Assembly (NCBI GenBank): GCA_000435495.1
Contig: FR884034.1
Span: 9,502 to 47,134, forward strand
DNA: 37,633 nt
Reading direction: 5' to 3'
From: Firmicutes bacterium CAG:552
GTDB taxonomy: Bacteria; Bacillota; Clostridia; Christensenellales; Pumilibacteraceae
Below the pieces are notes generated by a model. That model saw only the letters and a program-made list of their open reading frames with translations, ran no database searches and had not been told where the DNA came from. Both the position numbers and the translations under genes were made by a program. Shown piece by piece: positions 17,188 to 24,943 of the stretch; within the stretch, counting starts at the first letter, position 1, and each line of letters begins with the position of its first letter.

Positions 17188-19386
17188 TTAAGCCGATTTA
17201 AATATGTGAAACGCAACTGCAGTGCAGTCGTCCTCCTTCTTTTGTTTAAGCGCAAAATCCACCATACGTCTGCAAAGCGGCTGCGGAAACTTGTCTCCGT
17301 TGTTAATAACGTCTATAAGCGCATCGCTCGAAGCTATCCCGTCGGATGCGAAAACAAGCGTTTCGCCGCCCTTAAACGTATAAGTCAAAACGCTCGGACG
17401 CATTTCTTCCAGTACGCCGATAGGCAAAGCCTGTCCCTCAACCCTTAGAACTGTATCTGCGGTTTTTATATACGACGGCGGCGAACCTATCTTGATTATG
17501 TCGCAGTCGCCGCTGAGAAGATTGACGACTGCGATATCCACCGTGGCGTAAATTTCTTCGCCGGACACCGACAAAAAATCGTTTACGCTCTTGAGCGCAA
17601 GCTTGTGACTAAACCCGGCTTTGTAAAAATTCTCTATCAGCGAAATGGTTGACGACGAAAACGCTGCCGCCCTTTCACCGTTACCCATACCGTCGCATAA
17701 CGCCATCATAAACGTATGATCGTTTATTTTTATAAACGAATGAGTATCGCCGCTGACATCTTTCAATGCAGCCGCAGCAGCAGAAAAAACCACGTCAAAA
17801 AGCGGTTTTGCAGTGAGATAAATTACACTCGTTGACGGATTAACTCCTTTTTCCGTTTTTTCCACAACAAACTCCCTATTAAAAATTCTTTTTAACGAAG
17901 ACAAAATTACCTCGAAGTTAAGCGTTTCCGTTCTTACCGTCAGCATCACGGACGGTGCTTCCTCCCCGAAAACCAACGCCTCTTCCGTGACTACATAACG
18001 GTAAGTAAGCTCCTCGGCAATACGTCGCTCCAAGTTTTCGTCACCGCAAAGCGGCTCCGCTTCCTTCAGTGCTAACGATGATAAAATATCGGATATTCCT
18101 TTCATCTGGACGGATAGCATTTGCTTTGCGCCGTTGATGTTTTTTCTTTCTGCCATGCGATCTCCGTAAGAAACGGCTATCTTCCCGGCGGCAGAAAGCA
18201 GCGAAGCTAAATTAGTGCAGTTGGATTTTATTCCGTCCGGTATATTGGATATAGTAGAGCCGCCCTTTTCCATGCTCGACAGCATAATCGACTTCACCTG
18301 ACTTAACGTTCCGCTCGCAAGACAAACGTCGTACTTGCGGCATAGTGCGCATGTTTCTCCCACCAAAGTATCTGTAAGTTCTTCGAGATGCGTGTCCGAA
18401 AGCGTTCTTCTTTCGCTGTCCATCATAACGCTCATTTCGTTAAAAATTTCGCTTATCGAGCTAAGTCTTCTGCCAGTATCGTACCTGCTCCTGTCCACCA
18501 AAGCTCGCAGCGCATTTCGTTTGCCCGGCGTAAAAAATTCTTTCAGCCGAGCGAGTCCCTTTCTCGGTAATGTGACGAATACTGCGCCGCCAAGCGTAAG
18601 TGACACTAACCACCAAACGTATGACGAAGGAATCGCAGAAAAAAAACATGTGTATAATATACACGCAAGCGGCATGGACGCAGCGCTTACGGCTCTGGGA
18701 GCGGGCATAAATATATATACGCACAAAGCCATAAGCGCAAACGCCCCGAAAAGCTCGGTTCCGCTGCCTGCGCAATAGCCTAATGCAAAACATAGCGCAG
18801 ACGCCACTCCGGACAATCCGAACAGATAGACAGAAATAAGCGTAGAAAGTGAAAAGAAAAACGGTGCTAAAGGAAAATTAATATTAGTCAGCCCATATGC
18901 TACTGCGGCAATAATAACTCCGCCTGCCGCAATCTCACTGTCCAAAAACTTGTAATTAAACCGTTTGGTTATACACGGCACTGCAAACATGTAACACATG
19001 CATGCAAACACTAGCGATAAAAAAGCGCATACCAAAGCATTGACAATGCTTATTTTCACAATAACTGAATATATCGCAAGACCGACTTGACTGAGCAATG
19101 CAGCACCGACATACGCCCACTTGGACATTTTTTTCTTAGCCGCTATAAATTTAAAGACAATACAAACTACGGCGGCAGCAGCCGAATACACAAGCGATGC
19201 TACGGAAAACTCTATACATGAAGCGGCAACAGCGAATGTCGAAACGACCATTCCGTTTAGCCCGACCAGTGTCAACGCAACGCACAATCCCACGCTAAGC
19301 GGAGTAAATTCTTTTATTTTAGCAAAAGAAAGTATTACGGTTAGGATAAAGCAAATTATGTAAGTAATCGCCTGTTTTCGTTTCAT
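17188..19386 (-). CDS. spoIIE: Stage II sporulation protein E, membrane PP2C phosphatase
   Basis: Integral membrane serine phosphatase that dephosphorylates SpoIIAA and so activates sigma-F in the forespore; it also localises to the polar septum. The 732-residue protein (B. subtilis 827) has about ten hydrophobic segments in the first 300 residues, a cytoplasmic linker with a CALCRKYDVC cluster, and a C-terminal PP2C domain with the LCDGMGNGERA metal motif near residue 567 and FASDGIASS near 677. GAGGTG places the start at 19386; a frame extension of nine codons lacks a site. It implies a functional or recently lost sporulation pathway. Rubrerythrin follows on the same strand. Confidence 0.95.
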   Translation of the reverse strand: MKRKQAITYIICFILTVILSFAKIKEFTPLSVGLCVALTLVGLNGMVVSTFAVAASCIEFSVASLVYSAAAAVVCIVFKFIAAKKKMSKWAYVGAALLSQVGLAIYSVIVKISIVNALVCAFLSLVFACMCYMFAVPCITKRFNYKFLDSEIAAGGVIIAAVAYGLTNINFPLAPFFFSLSTLISVYLFGLSGVASALCFALGYCAGSGTELFGAFALMALCVYIFMPAPRAVSAASMPLACILYTCFFSAIPSSYVWWLVSLTLGGAVFVTLPRKGLARLKEFFTPGKRNALRALVDRSRYDTGRRLSSISEIFNEMSVMMDSERRTLSDTHLEELTDTLVGETCALCRKYDVCLASGTLSQVKSIMLSSMEKGGSTISNIPDGIKSNCTNLASLLSAAGKIAVSYGDRMAERKNINGAKQMLSVQMKGISDILSSLALKEAEPLCGDENLERRIAEELTYRYVVTEEALVFGEEAPSVMLTVRTETLNFEVILSSLKRIFNREFVVEKTEKGVNPSTSVIYLTAKPLFDVVFSAAAAALKDVSGDTHSFIKINDHTFMMALCDGMGNGERAAAFSSSTISLIENFYKAGFSHKLALKSVNDFLSVSGEEIYATVDIAVVNLLSGDCDIIKIGSPPSYIKTADTVLRVEGQALPIGVLEEMRPSVLTYTFKGGETLVFASDGIASSDALIDVINNGDKFPQPLCRRMVDFALKQKKEDDCTAVAFHIFKSA

Positions 19387-19428
19387 ATTCACCTCGTCTA
19401 AGCGATTATACATCGCCGTATGAAACGA

Positions 19429-19484
19429 ATTATAACATTTTTTGTCACAAAAACTCGCATACGGTCATAAGTTTTGTCGATTTT
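19429..19484 (-). promoter_or_regulatory. Candidate spoIIE promoter with a Spo0A-box-like site
   Basis: Minus-strand TATAAT lies at 19429-19434 with no good -35 box at normal spacing, a pattern that fits activator-dependent promoters. Upstream at 19472-19480 TTTTGTCGA matches six of the seven bases of the 0A box TGTCGAA. An interrupted palindrome TTTTTGT-C-ACAAAAA occupies 19439-19453. In B. subtilis spoIIE is directly activated by Spo0A; extension to this gene is inference. Confidence 0.45.
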
Positions 19485-19567
19485 CTCAAGACCATTTCGC
19501 CATAATCTAACGATACTAAAACCTTTCGGCGCATTACGCCGACCATAACTAACGAAAAATCAAAGCA

Positions 19568-19610
19568 ATAAAGAAACGAGTTCGGCACAATACCGAACTC
19601 GTTTCTTTAT
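19568..19610 (-). terminator. Long perfect hairpin after the aro-hydrogenase operon
   Basis: Two 18-base arms (19568-19585 and 19593-19610), rich in AAGAAACGAG and its complement, match perfectly around a 7-base loop. There is no T run beyond the TTTCTTTAT inside the arm. Position 150 bases after the hydrogenase stop suggests a terminator or 3'-end stabiliser for the operon. Confidence 0.6.
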
Positions 19611-19761
19611 GTATGCAATTTATTTTGACCAACTTCCCGCAGCCGATTAAATTCCACTGCAGTGACTCGACATTCTTTTGCCAATGCTGCAGCTTTTGTT
19701 CAAATCTTTAGAAAACCCCATTCTCCCGCACAAAACACTTCTATATTGTGTTATCTAATAC

Positions 19762-21129
19762 TTATTCTCCTTGGAAATCGTTTTTTCTGCCTTTTACCGA
19801 GTAATCGAAGTTAAGCGATTTACTTCGATTATCTCTCCAATTGCACAATGCACCGTTTACACAACCTCCGTCGCACCCCATTCCTTCGAAAAACTCGGCA
19901 GTAGCCTTACCCGCTTTCAATTTAAGCAATTCGTACTTGCAATTTTTTAATCCCTGCATCACGCAAACACGCAAGCCTTTTTTTGAAAAAGTTTTTACGC
20001 CTTCCGCCAGTCCGCCGCTGCGAGCAAATATACGTCCGTAATACGACGAATTGTCTTTTTCGTTTTTCGGTAGAGCGGAAACGTCGACTTCAAGAGCATC
20101 GAAATACGCTTGCAATTCCTCAAACGAAAGCATGCTGTCTACACAGCCGCTGTCTTTTATTTCATTTATTTTTGCCGTACACGGAGATATAAAAACAATT
20201 TTTGCGTTCTTATCTTCCGCTTTAATTCGACGGGCAAGCGTAATCATGGGAGAGCTTTGCTTAGACAACATACCTTCCGCAAAAGGCAAGTTTTTCTTTA
20301 CGTATTTAACAAAAGCCGGGCAGCAGGATGACAGCAAAACTCCCGCTTCATCTGCTTCTTTTACTTCTCCACGCAGTACTTCTTCTGCGCCGACAGCCAC
20401 GTTTATTACTTCGTCAAACCCGATTTTTTTCATACCAGCCACCAATTGAGACGTGACGGCATACGAGAACTGCCCTGCAAGAGACGGCGCATAAATTGCA
20501 TAAACCTTGCCTTGCTTGTTTTTGAGCAAATCTATCGTTTTGAGCAACAACGAAACGTTGCTTATCGCTCCGAACGGACATTTTACTATGCACTTGCCAC
20601 ACTCCACGCACTTGGAGTAATCGATAGCGGCTTTTTGGTTTTTGCCGAGAGAAATAGCGTTCGCCTCGCAACTTACTATACAAGGGCGGCGATTTAATTT
20701 AATCGCATTAAACGGGCATGCGCCCACGCACTCACCGCATTCTACGCACAAATCGTGATCCACTACGGCTTTTTTGTTTATAATGCTTATGGCGTTTTTC
20801 GGGCACACGTGCTTACACCTATGCGTAATACAACTTCTGCAGCTCGAACCTATTTCTATACCGGATGACGGGCATTCGTCGCATGCGATATCTATTATCT
20901 TGACGGTTTTGCGATCCGATTCGTCGCACATGGCAAGCTTAAATCTTTCTGACAGAATTGCCCGTTCTTTGTATATGCAGCATCTGATTTCCGCTTGAGG
21001 ACCGGGAAGAATCTCTTGCGGCGCATCTCTGTATATATCCGACAGTTTGCCCTTATAACTGTATGTAACTATTGCTTTATAAACGTTATAATTTATTCTC
21101 TTAATTTTATTCTCGAAAGTGCGCTCCAA
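19762..21129 (-). CDS. [FeFe]-hydrogenase homologue, group B type, with ferredoxin-like domains
   Basis: A cytoplasmic iron-sulfur protein with the full set of H-cluster ligands. Numbered from the upstream TTG at 21141: SSCCPAF (C273, C274), SPCTAK (C321) and EGMGCDGGCVNG (C423, C427). The C274-equivalent and the three others would bind the cluster and C273 matches the proton-relay cysteine. Before it lie RCCIYKERAI, a four-Cys cluster about 87-113, and two ferredoxin motifs CVECGECVGACP and CVECGKCIVKCP. The EGMGC loop and absence of extra N-terminal domains fit group B monomeric hydrogenases of Clostridia, whose physiological role is poorly known. A TTG at 21129 with GAGGTG (21134-21139) in front is the best start; the TTG at 21141 has no site. 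It is the last gene of the aro operon, 20 bases after aroK. Confidence 0.88.
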   Translation of the reverse strand: MERTFENKIKRINYNVYKAIVTYSYKGKLSDIYRDAPQEILPGPQAEIRCCIYKERAILSERFKLAMCDESDRKTVKIIDIACDECPSSGIEIGSSCRSCITHRCKHVCPKNAISIINKKAVVDHDLCVECGECVGACPFNAIKLNRRPCIVSCEANAISLGKNQKAAIDYSKCVECGKCIVKCPFGAISNVSLLLKTIDLLKNKQGKVYAIYAPSLAGQFSYAVTSQLVAGMKKIGFDEVINVAVGAEEVLRGEVKEADEAGVLLSSCCPAFVKYVKKNLPFAEGMLSKQSSPMITLARRIKAEDKNAKIVFISPCTAKINEIKDSGCVDSMLSFEELQAYFDALEVDVSALPKNEKDNSSYYGRIFARSGGLAEGVKTFSKKGLRVCVMQGLKNCKYELLKLKAGKATAEFFEGMGCDGGCVNGALCNWRDNRSKSLNFDYSVKGRKNDFQGE

Positions 21130-21149
21130 ATTACACCTCAATGCTATTT

Positions 21150-21665
21150 TTATTTATTGTTTTCCAAAAACTGCATAACTGCGTCGGCAACCGTTTGCGC
21201 TGCGTCCTCCACCGCTATATCGGAAGTGTCAAGCGTTATATCGGCATGCCGTGCGTATGCTTCTTCTCTTGCGTCTATCATCTCCGCAATTTTTTTCGGA
21301 CTGTTGTCCTTAAGAAGCGGACGAGAAAAATCGTCTTTGGTTCTATCGTAGATAACTTCGGGAGTAGCGGTAAGTCGAACTATTACATAGTCTTTCAATA
21401 GCTCCATATTTTCTTCGTACAGCGCTGCTCCGCCGCCGCAACAGATAAGCATATCGTCTCTCCAGCTTACTTCGCACATGACGTCGTGTTCGTATGCGTG
21501 AAAAGTCTTTTCGCCGAACGTTATAAACGCCACGGGTATAGTCATACCCATGCGAGCCACAAGACAATTATCTATATCGGCATAACTTAAGCCGAGTTTT
21601 TCGGCTACGAGCGGTCCTATCGCCGTTTTTCCCGTGCCCATCATTCCTATAAGAGCTACTCTCAT
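21150..21665 (-). CDS. aroK: Shikimate kinase
   Basis: Phosphorylates shikimate to shikimate 3-phosphate with ATP. The 171-residue P-loop protein shows Walker A GMMGTGKT at residues 7-14, the DIDN substrate/magnesium site, the CGGGAAL shikimate-binding glycines, the lid segment DDFSRPLL and the adenine-site DAREEAYAR. Length is normal. Its ATG overlaps the aroQ stop by four bases (ATGA, 21662-21665), so translation is probably coupled. The fourth-position Met-Met in the P-loop region is unremarkable. Confidence 0.95.
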   Translation of the reverse strand: MRVALIGMMGTGKTAIGPLVAEKLGLSYADIDNCLVARMGMTIPVAFITFGEKTFHAYEHDVMCEVSWRDDMLICCGGGAALYEENMELLKDYVIVRLTATPEVIYDRTKDDFSRPLLKDNSPKKIAEMIDAREEAYARHADITLDTSDIAVEDAAQTVADAVMQFLENNK

Positions 21666-22084
21666 TTGTTTAACCTCGCTTTTATCAAATCTATCGCCGC
21701 TTTATATCCGTCTATCGAAAACCCGCATATAACTCCGTCGCAAGCGGCTGCGGTTATGCTGTCGTGACGGAAACTCTCTCTGCCAAAAATATTAGTAAGA
21801 TGCACTTCTATCTTGAATGCGTTAAGCATTCTTAATGCGTCCGCTATCGCCACCGAAGTATGCGAAAAGCCGCCTGCGTTTAATATGACGGCGTCTGCGT
21901 CGCAGTTTTGAATCGCATCTATAAGCTCTCCTTCTCTGTTAGAAACGCAAAACTCGACGTCGCAGCTACATCCGCAATAATCGACTATAACTTGTTTTAA
22001 TTCATCTATCGTAAAATTACCGTATATTTTTTCACGGCTTCCGAGTTTATTTAAATTTGCTCCGAATACGACAAAAAGTTTCAT
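21662..22084 (-). CDS. aroQ: 3-dehydroquinate dehydratase, type II
   Basis: Dehydrates 3-dehydroquinate to 3-dehydroshikimate; type II enzymes are dodecamers unrelated to AroD. The 140-residue protein has GANLNKLGSREKIYG with the catalytic arginine and tyrosine, NAGGFSHTSVAIADAL, and EVHLTNIFGRESFRHDS holding the glutamate-histidine pair and following arginine. The ATG at 22084 has AGGAGA in front and forms an ATGA overlap with the aroE stop; a frame extension upstream lies inside aroE. Slightly divergent from well-studied enzymes (GPNLN is GANLN, NIHARE is NIFGRE) but key residues remain. Confidence 0.93.
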   Translation of the reverse strand: MKLFVVFGANLNKLGSREKIYGNFTIDELKQVIVDYCGCSCDVEFCVSNREGELIDAIQNCDADAVILNAGGFSHTSVAIADALRMLNAFKIEVHLTNIFGRESFRHDSITAAACDGVICGFSIDGYKAAIDLIKARLNK

Positions 22085-22791
22085 AGCATCTCCTTTATCT
22101 TTAAGTATAACCTTTCGACGTCGCAAAAGTCAAATTGTTTGTTCATAAAAAGTCCGTAAGAGTATATGGCTTGAGCAACGAGCATACCCAGTCCGTTAAA
22201 GTTGCGTTTTCCGACTTTCGGTATCGGGCAATCATATCTTATGTCGTAATAAGCTTCGACGCTCGGCAATCCGGCGGTGTCGCCGCTTGCACAATTTACT
22301 ATAAATTGCACTTTTTGTCCGGAAAACAACGATACGTCACGACGTTTTGCAAACGCCGCAGCTTTATCCGCATTTCGTCCGCATACATAAACGTCGCAAG
22401 CGTTTCTCTTTAATTCGTCGGTAATCGCCGTTGCCGCACCGCCGTACCCGACTACCAGAACGGCAGCTTTTTTTATATCGCCGCAAGTTCTGCGAAAGTC
22501 AAACGCAAAACCGGCTCCGTCAGTAGAGTACCCCCTCATTCCGTCTGTTACAACGGTATTGACCGAACAAAGATCGGTATTGACATACTTAACTATCCGC
22601 TCTTTATATGGTTTGGTCACATTAAACCCGTCAAAGCCGCTAATCGAATTCATAAACTCGTCAAAGTCCCGTACAGGTACGTCTTTTATGGTATAAATTG
22701 CGTCGTCGTTAAAAATTCCGTATAACGCATTATGGATTGCAGGCGAAAGCGTATACGCTATCGAACTCCCGAGAACAAAAAATTTTTTCAT
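22081..22791 (-). CDS. aroE: Shikimate dehydrogenase, compact
   Basis: NADPH-dependent reduction of 3-dehydroshikimate to shikimate. Seen: SPAIHNALYG substrate motif, NVTKPYKE with the catalytic lysine, GYSTDGAGF with the catalytic aspartate, the dinucleotide fold VVGYGGAATAI followed by CGRNADKA, and NGLGMLVAQA near the end. At 236 residues it is about 35-40 shorter than usual, mainly from a trimmed N-domain loop and a shortened segment before NGLGM. The ATG at 22791 overlaps the aroA stop by four bases; a longer frame start lies within aroA. Likely active since catalytic residues are kept. Confidence 0.92.
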   Translation of the reverse strand: MKKFFVLGSSIAYTLSPAIHNALYGIFNDDAIYTIKDVPVRDFDEFMNSISGFDGFNVTKPYKERIVKYVNTDLCSVNTVVTDGMRGYSTDGAGFAFDFRRTCGDIKKAAVLVVGYGGAATAITDELKRNACDVYVCGRNADKAAAFAKRRDVSLFSGQKVQFIVNCASGDTAGLPSVEAYYDIRYDCPIPKVGKRNFNGLGMLVAQAIYSYGLFMNKQFDFCDVERLYLKIKEML

Positions 22792-23993
22792 AGAAACAGC
22801 TCCCAAAACGACGGATAACTTATCCCGACGCACTTATCGTCGTCTATATATCCGCCGCCTTTCGCAGCTAACAAAACCGCAAAGCTCATGGCTATCCGAT
22901 GATCGCCTTTTGTCTGAATCGCACCGCTGTAATTTACGTCGCTTTTTCCGTCTATTATCAAGCCGTCTTTTGTCTCGGTTACAGATACACCTATCGCCGA
23001 CAAATTTTTTGCAGTCACGGCTATCCTATCGCATTCTTTATTCCTGAGCGCAGCGGCATCTTTTATTACGCTTCGTCCCTCTATCGTTGCGGCAAGACAT
23101 GCCAGTAGCGGCAATTCGTCTATAAGGGCAGTGGCTTCTCCTCCGCTTATTTGAAAGGGTTTCAGTTCGGATTTTTGCGTTATTATATCGGATACTTCAC
23201 CTTTTTTTATTTCGGTGACATCTCCGCCTATTCTTGTAAAAAAGTCTATTATAGCTCTTCGTTTGTTACACACGTTAGTCGTCCGACAAAATCCCTTCAA
23301 AAGTCCCAACACAAGCGGATACGCTGCCGAAGAAATATCTCCTCTTACATAAACGTCTTGTCCCTTAAGTTCGCTTCTGCTTACCTTGACGACAGAATTT
23401 ACCGCAACGATATTTGCGCCGAAATTTTTCAGCATGTCTTCGGTATGCGTTCTCGTTTGCACTGTTTCGGTTACGGTAGTAACGCCTTCGGCATTTATTC
23501 CCGCAAGCAGAACTGCGCTTTTAACTTGCGCCGACGGCGATGACGGAACAAAATCGATTCCGTTTAAGTTGCCGCCTTTAACTGTAAGCGGACACCTTTC
23601 TCCTTCTATCTGCGCTCCCATTTTTATAAGCGGCTGCACGGTAGAACGCATGTTGCGTGAACAAAGCGATCGGTCCCCTACAAACTTCACGACATTATTT
23701 CGTCCAGAGGCAACGCCCATAAGCAGCCTTGCCGTGGTTGCAGAGTTGCCCGCATCCATTACGCAATCGCAAAATTTCTTCCTTCTGACTATAATATTCC
23801 CGCCGTCCATCGACAAGTCAGCAAAGTTAGACACGCAATTAAACGTCGAAACGGTATCTCCGCACATAAGAGGATTGATAACAGTTGTTTTTCCGTCTGC
23901 AATTGCGCCCAATATCGCCGCACGAATCGTTATACTTTTATCGGGCGGAGGAGTAAGCATCATCTTAAATTGTTTCAACGATTTTATCTTCAT
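22788..23993 (-). CDS. aroA: EPSP synthase with a glyphosate-insensitive type active site
   Basis: Transfers the enolpyruvyl group of PEP to shikimate 3-phosphate. The 401-residue protein has DKSITIRAA near the start, SAQVKSAVLLAGI, RGDISSAAYPL, IDELPLLACLAA with the catalytic aspartate and glutamate, LRNKECDRI and DHRIAMSFAV. The PEP-site loop reads AGNSATTARLL (81-91): Ala85 occupies the position of E. coli Gly96, and Leu replaces Pro101. Class II enzymes such as CP4 have this Ala and bind glyphosate poorly. The following SLCSRNMRSTVQPL keeps the fold but has RN in place of the usual RP. Start overlaps the aroB stop (ATGA at 23990-23993). Confidence 0.95.
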   Translation of the reverse strand: MKIKSLKQFKMMLTPPPDKSITIRAAILGAIADGKTTVINPLMCGDTVSTFNCVSNFADLSMDGGNIIVRRKKFCDCVMDAGNSATTARLLMGVASGRNNVVKFVGDRSLCSRNMRSTVQPLIKMGAQIEGERCPLTVKGGNLNGIDFVPSSPSAQVKSAVLLAGINAEGVTTVTETVQTRTHTEDMLKNFGANIVAVNSVVKVSRSELKGQDVYVRGDISSAAYPLVLGLLKGFCRTTNVCNKRRAIIDFFTRIGGDVTEIKKGEVSDIITQKSELKPFQISGGEATALIDELPLLACLAATIEGRSVIKDAAALRNKECDRIAVTAKNLSAIGVSVTETKDGLIIDGKSDVNYSGAIQTKGDHRIAMSFAVLLAAKGGGYIDDDKCVGISYPSFWELFL

Positions 23994-24943
23994 ATATTTT
24001 TCAATCTTTGGGCAAACTCTTCCTTGCTCAAAGTGACCTCTTCGTACTTGCCCACGTCAACCGGAAAAATAACGTCGATGCCGGAATCGTTCTTTTTGTC
24101 GTGCATAGCGATTTCTGTGATTTTTTCCACGTCAGGAAAGTCTACGTCCTTAATAAATCGGGAAAGTCTCACCTGAAGTTCGTAAAAAAACGGCTCGCTT
24201 ATTCTTTCTCGCATCATAAGCGTTTCGAGCTTTAAGCCTATAGTCACGCACACGCCGTGTTTAAGCCCGGTAACGAGCTCGATGGCATGTCCTACCGTGT
24301 GTCCGATATTAAGACATCGCCTTACTCCCTTGTCCATAAAATCGTTATCGCAAATGTTGTTTTTTATGGTGACGCATCTCGAAATAAGCTGCTTTATGTC
24401 TGCGCCCGCTTGCATCATGTCGAACAACGTAGGATCGAGACACGATGTCTTGATTATCTCACCCATTCCGCTTTCGTACTCCGCTTCGGGGAGCGTATCG
24501 AGAAAGGAGGTCTCTATATAGGTTTCGCTTAGATGAAACGTCCCTATAGCGTTTTTTATATCTCCGAGGTTAACGGCGGTTTTTCCGCCTATAGAGCTGT
24601 CCGCCATCGCCAAAAGCGAAGTCGGTACGTTTATCCATCGTATTCCCCTCATATATATCGACGCAGCAAACCCCAACAAATCGCCTACAACACCGCCGCC
24701 GAACGCCCCCACGCAGTCGCTTCGTTTTATGCCCCTGTACGCCATTTCGTTTAATATCTCTTTTGCGGAATCAAGCGTTTTGCTTTTTTCTCCTGCAGGA
24801 ATTACGAAACATTCCGGCAGCTTATCTTTATACAACGGATATAAGTTGTCGTCGGTAAGTACGAGTTTGCATTCTTTGAGCTTGTTAAACGCCTCACCCG
24901 AATCAATTACTATCTTTTGCACATCAGTCTTTTCCTTTTTCAT
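23990..24943 (-). CDS. aroB: 3-dehydroquinate synthase, short N-terminus
   Basis: Zinc- and NAD-dependent cyclisation of DAHP to 3-dehydroquinate. Clear family motifs: PAGEKSKTLDSA, GAFGGGVVGDLLGFAASIYMRGI, VPTSLLAMADSSIGGKTAVNL, the GMGEIIKTSCL metal-ligand region, LNIGHTVGHAIE and LKHGVCVTIGL with metal histidines. At 317 residues it is about 35-40 shorter than usual, chiefly in the N-terminal strand pair. The ATG at 24943 overlaps aroC by 20 bases and has no good ribosome-binding site; a GTG at 24922, one base after the aroC stop and preceded by AAGGA, is an equally plausible start (310 residues). Confidence 0.93.
   Translation of the reverse strand: MKKEKTDVQKIVIDSGEAFNKLKECKLVLTDDNLYPLYKDKLPECFVIPAGEKSKTLDSAKEILNEMAYRGIKRSDCVGAFGGGVVGDLLGFAASIYMRGIRWINVPTSLLAMADSSIGGKTAVNLGDIKNAIGTFHLSETYIETSFLDTLPEAEYESGMGEIIKTSCLDPTLFDMMQAGADIKQLISRCVTIKNNICDNDFMDKGVRRCLNIGHTVGHAIELVTGLKHGVCVTIGLKLETLMMRERISEPFFYELQVRLSRFIKDVDFPDVEKITEIAMHDKKNDSGIDVIFPVDVGKYEEVTLSKEEFAQRLKNI

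Larger units (their letters stand above)
19387..19761. other. Intergenic region between the hydrogenase gene and spoIIE
   Basis: No gene seen in this 375-base stretch. It holds the spoIIE promoter region (19429-19484), a 6-base-pair hairpin TCGGCG/CGCCGA at 19526-19542, the long inverted repeat at 19568-19610, and two short palindromes, CACTGCAGTG near 19658 and GCTGCAGC near 19687. Confidence 0.6.
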
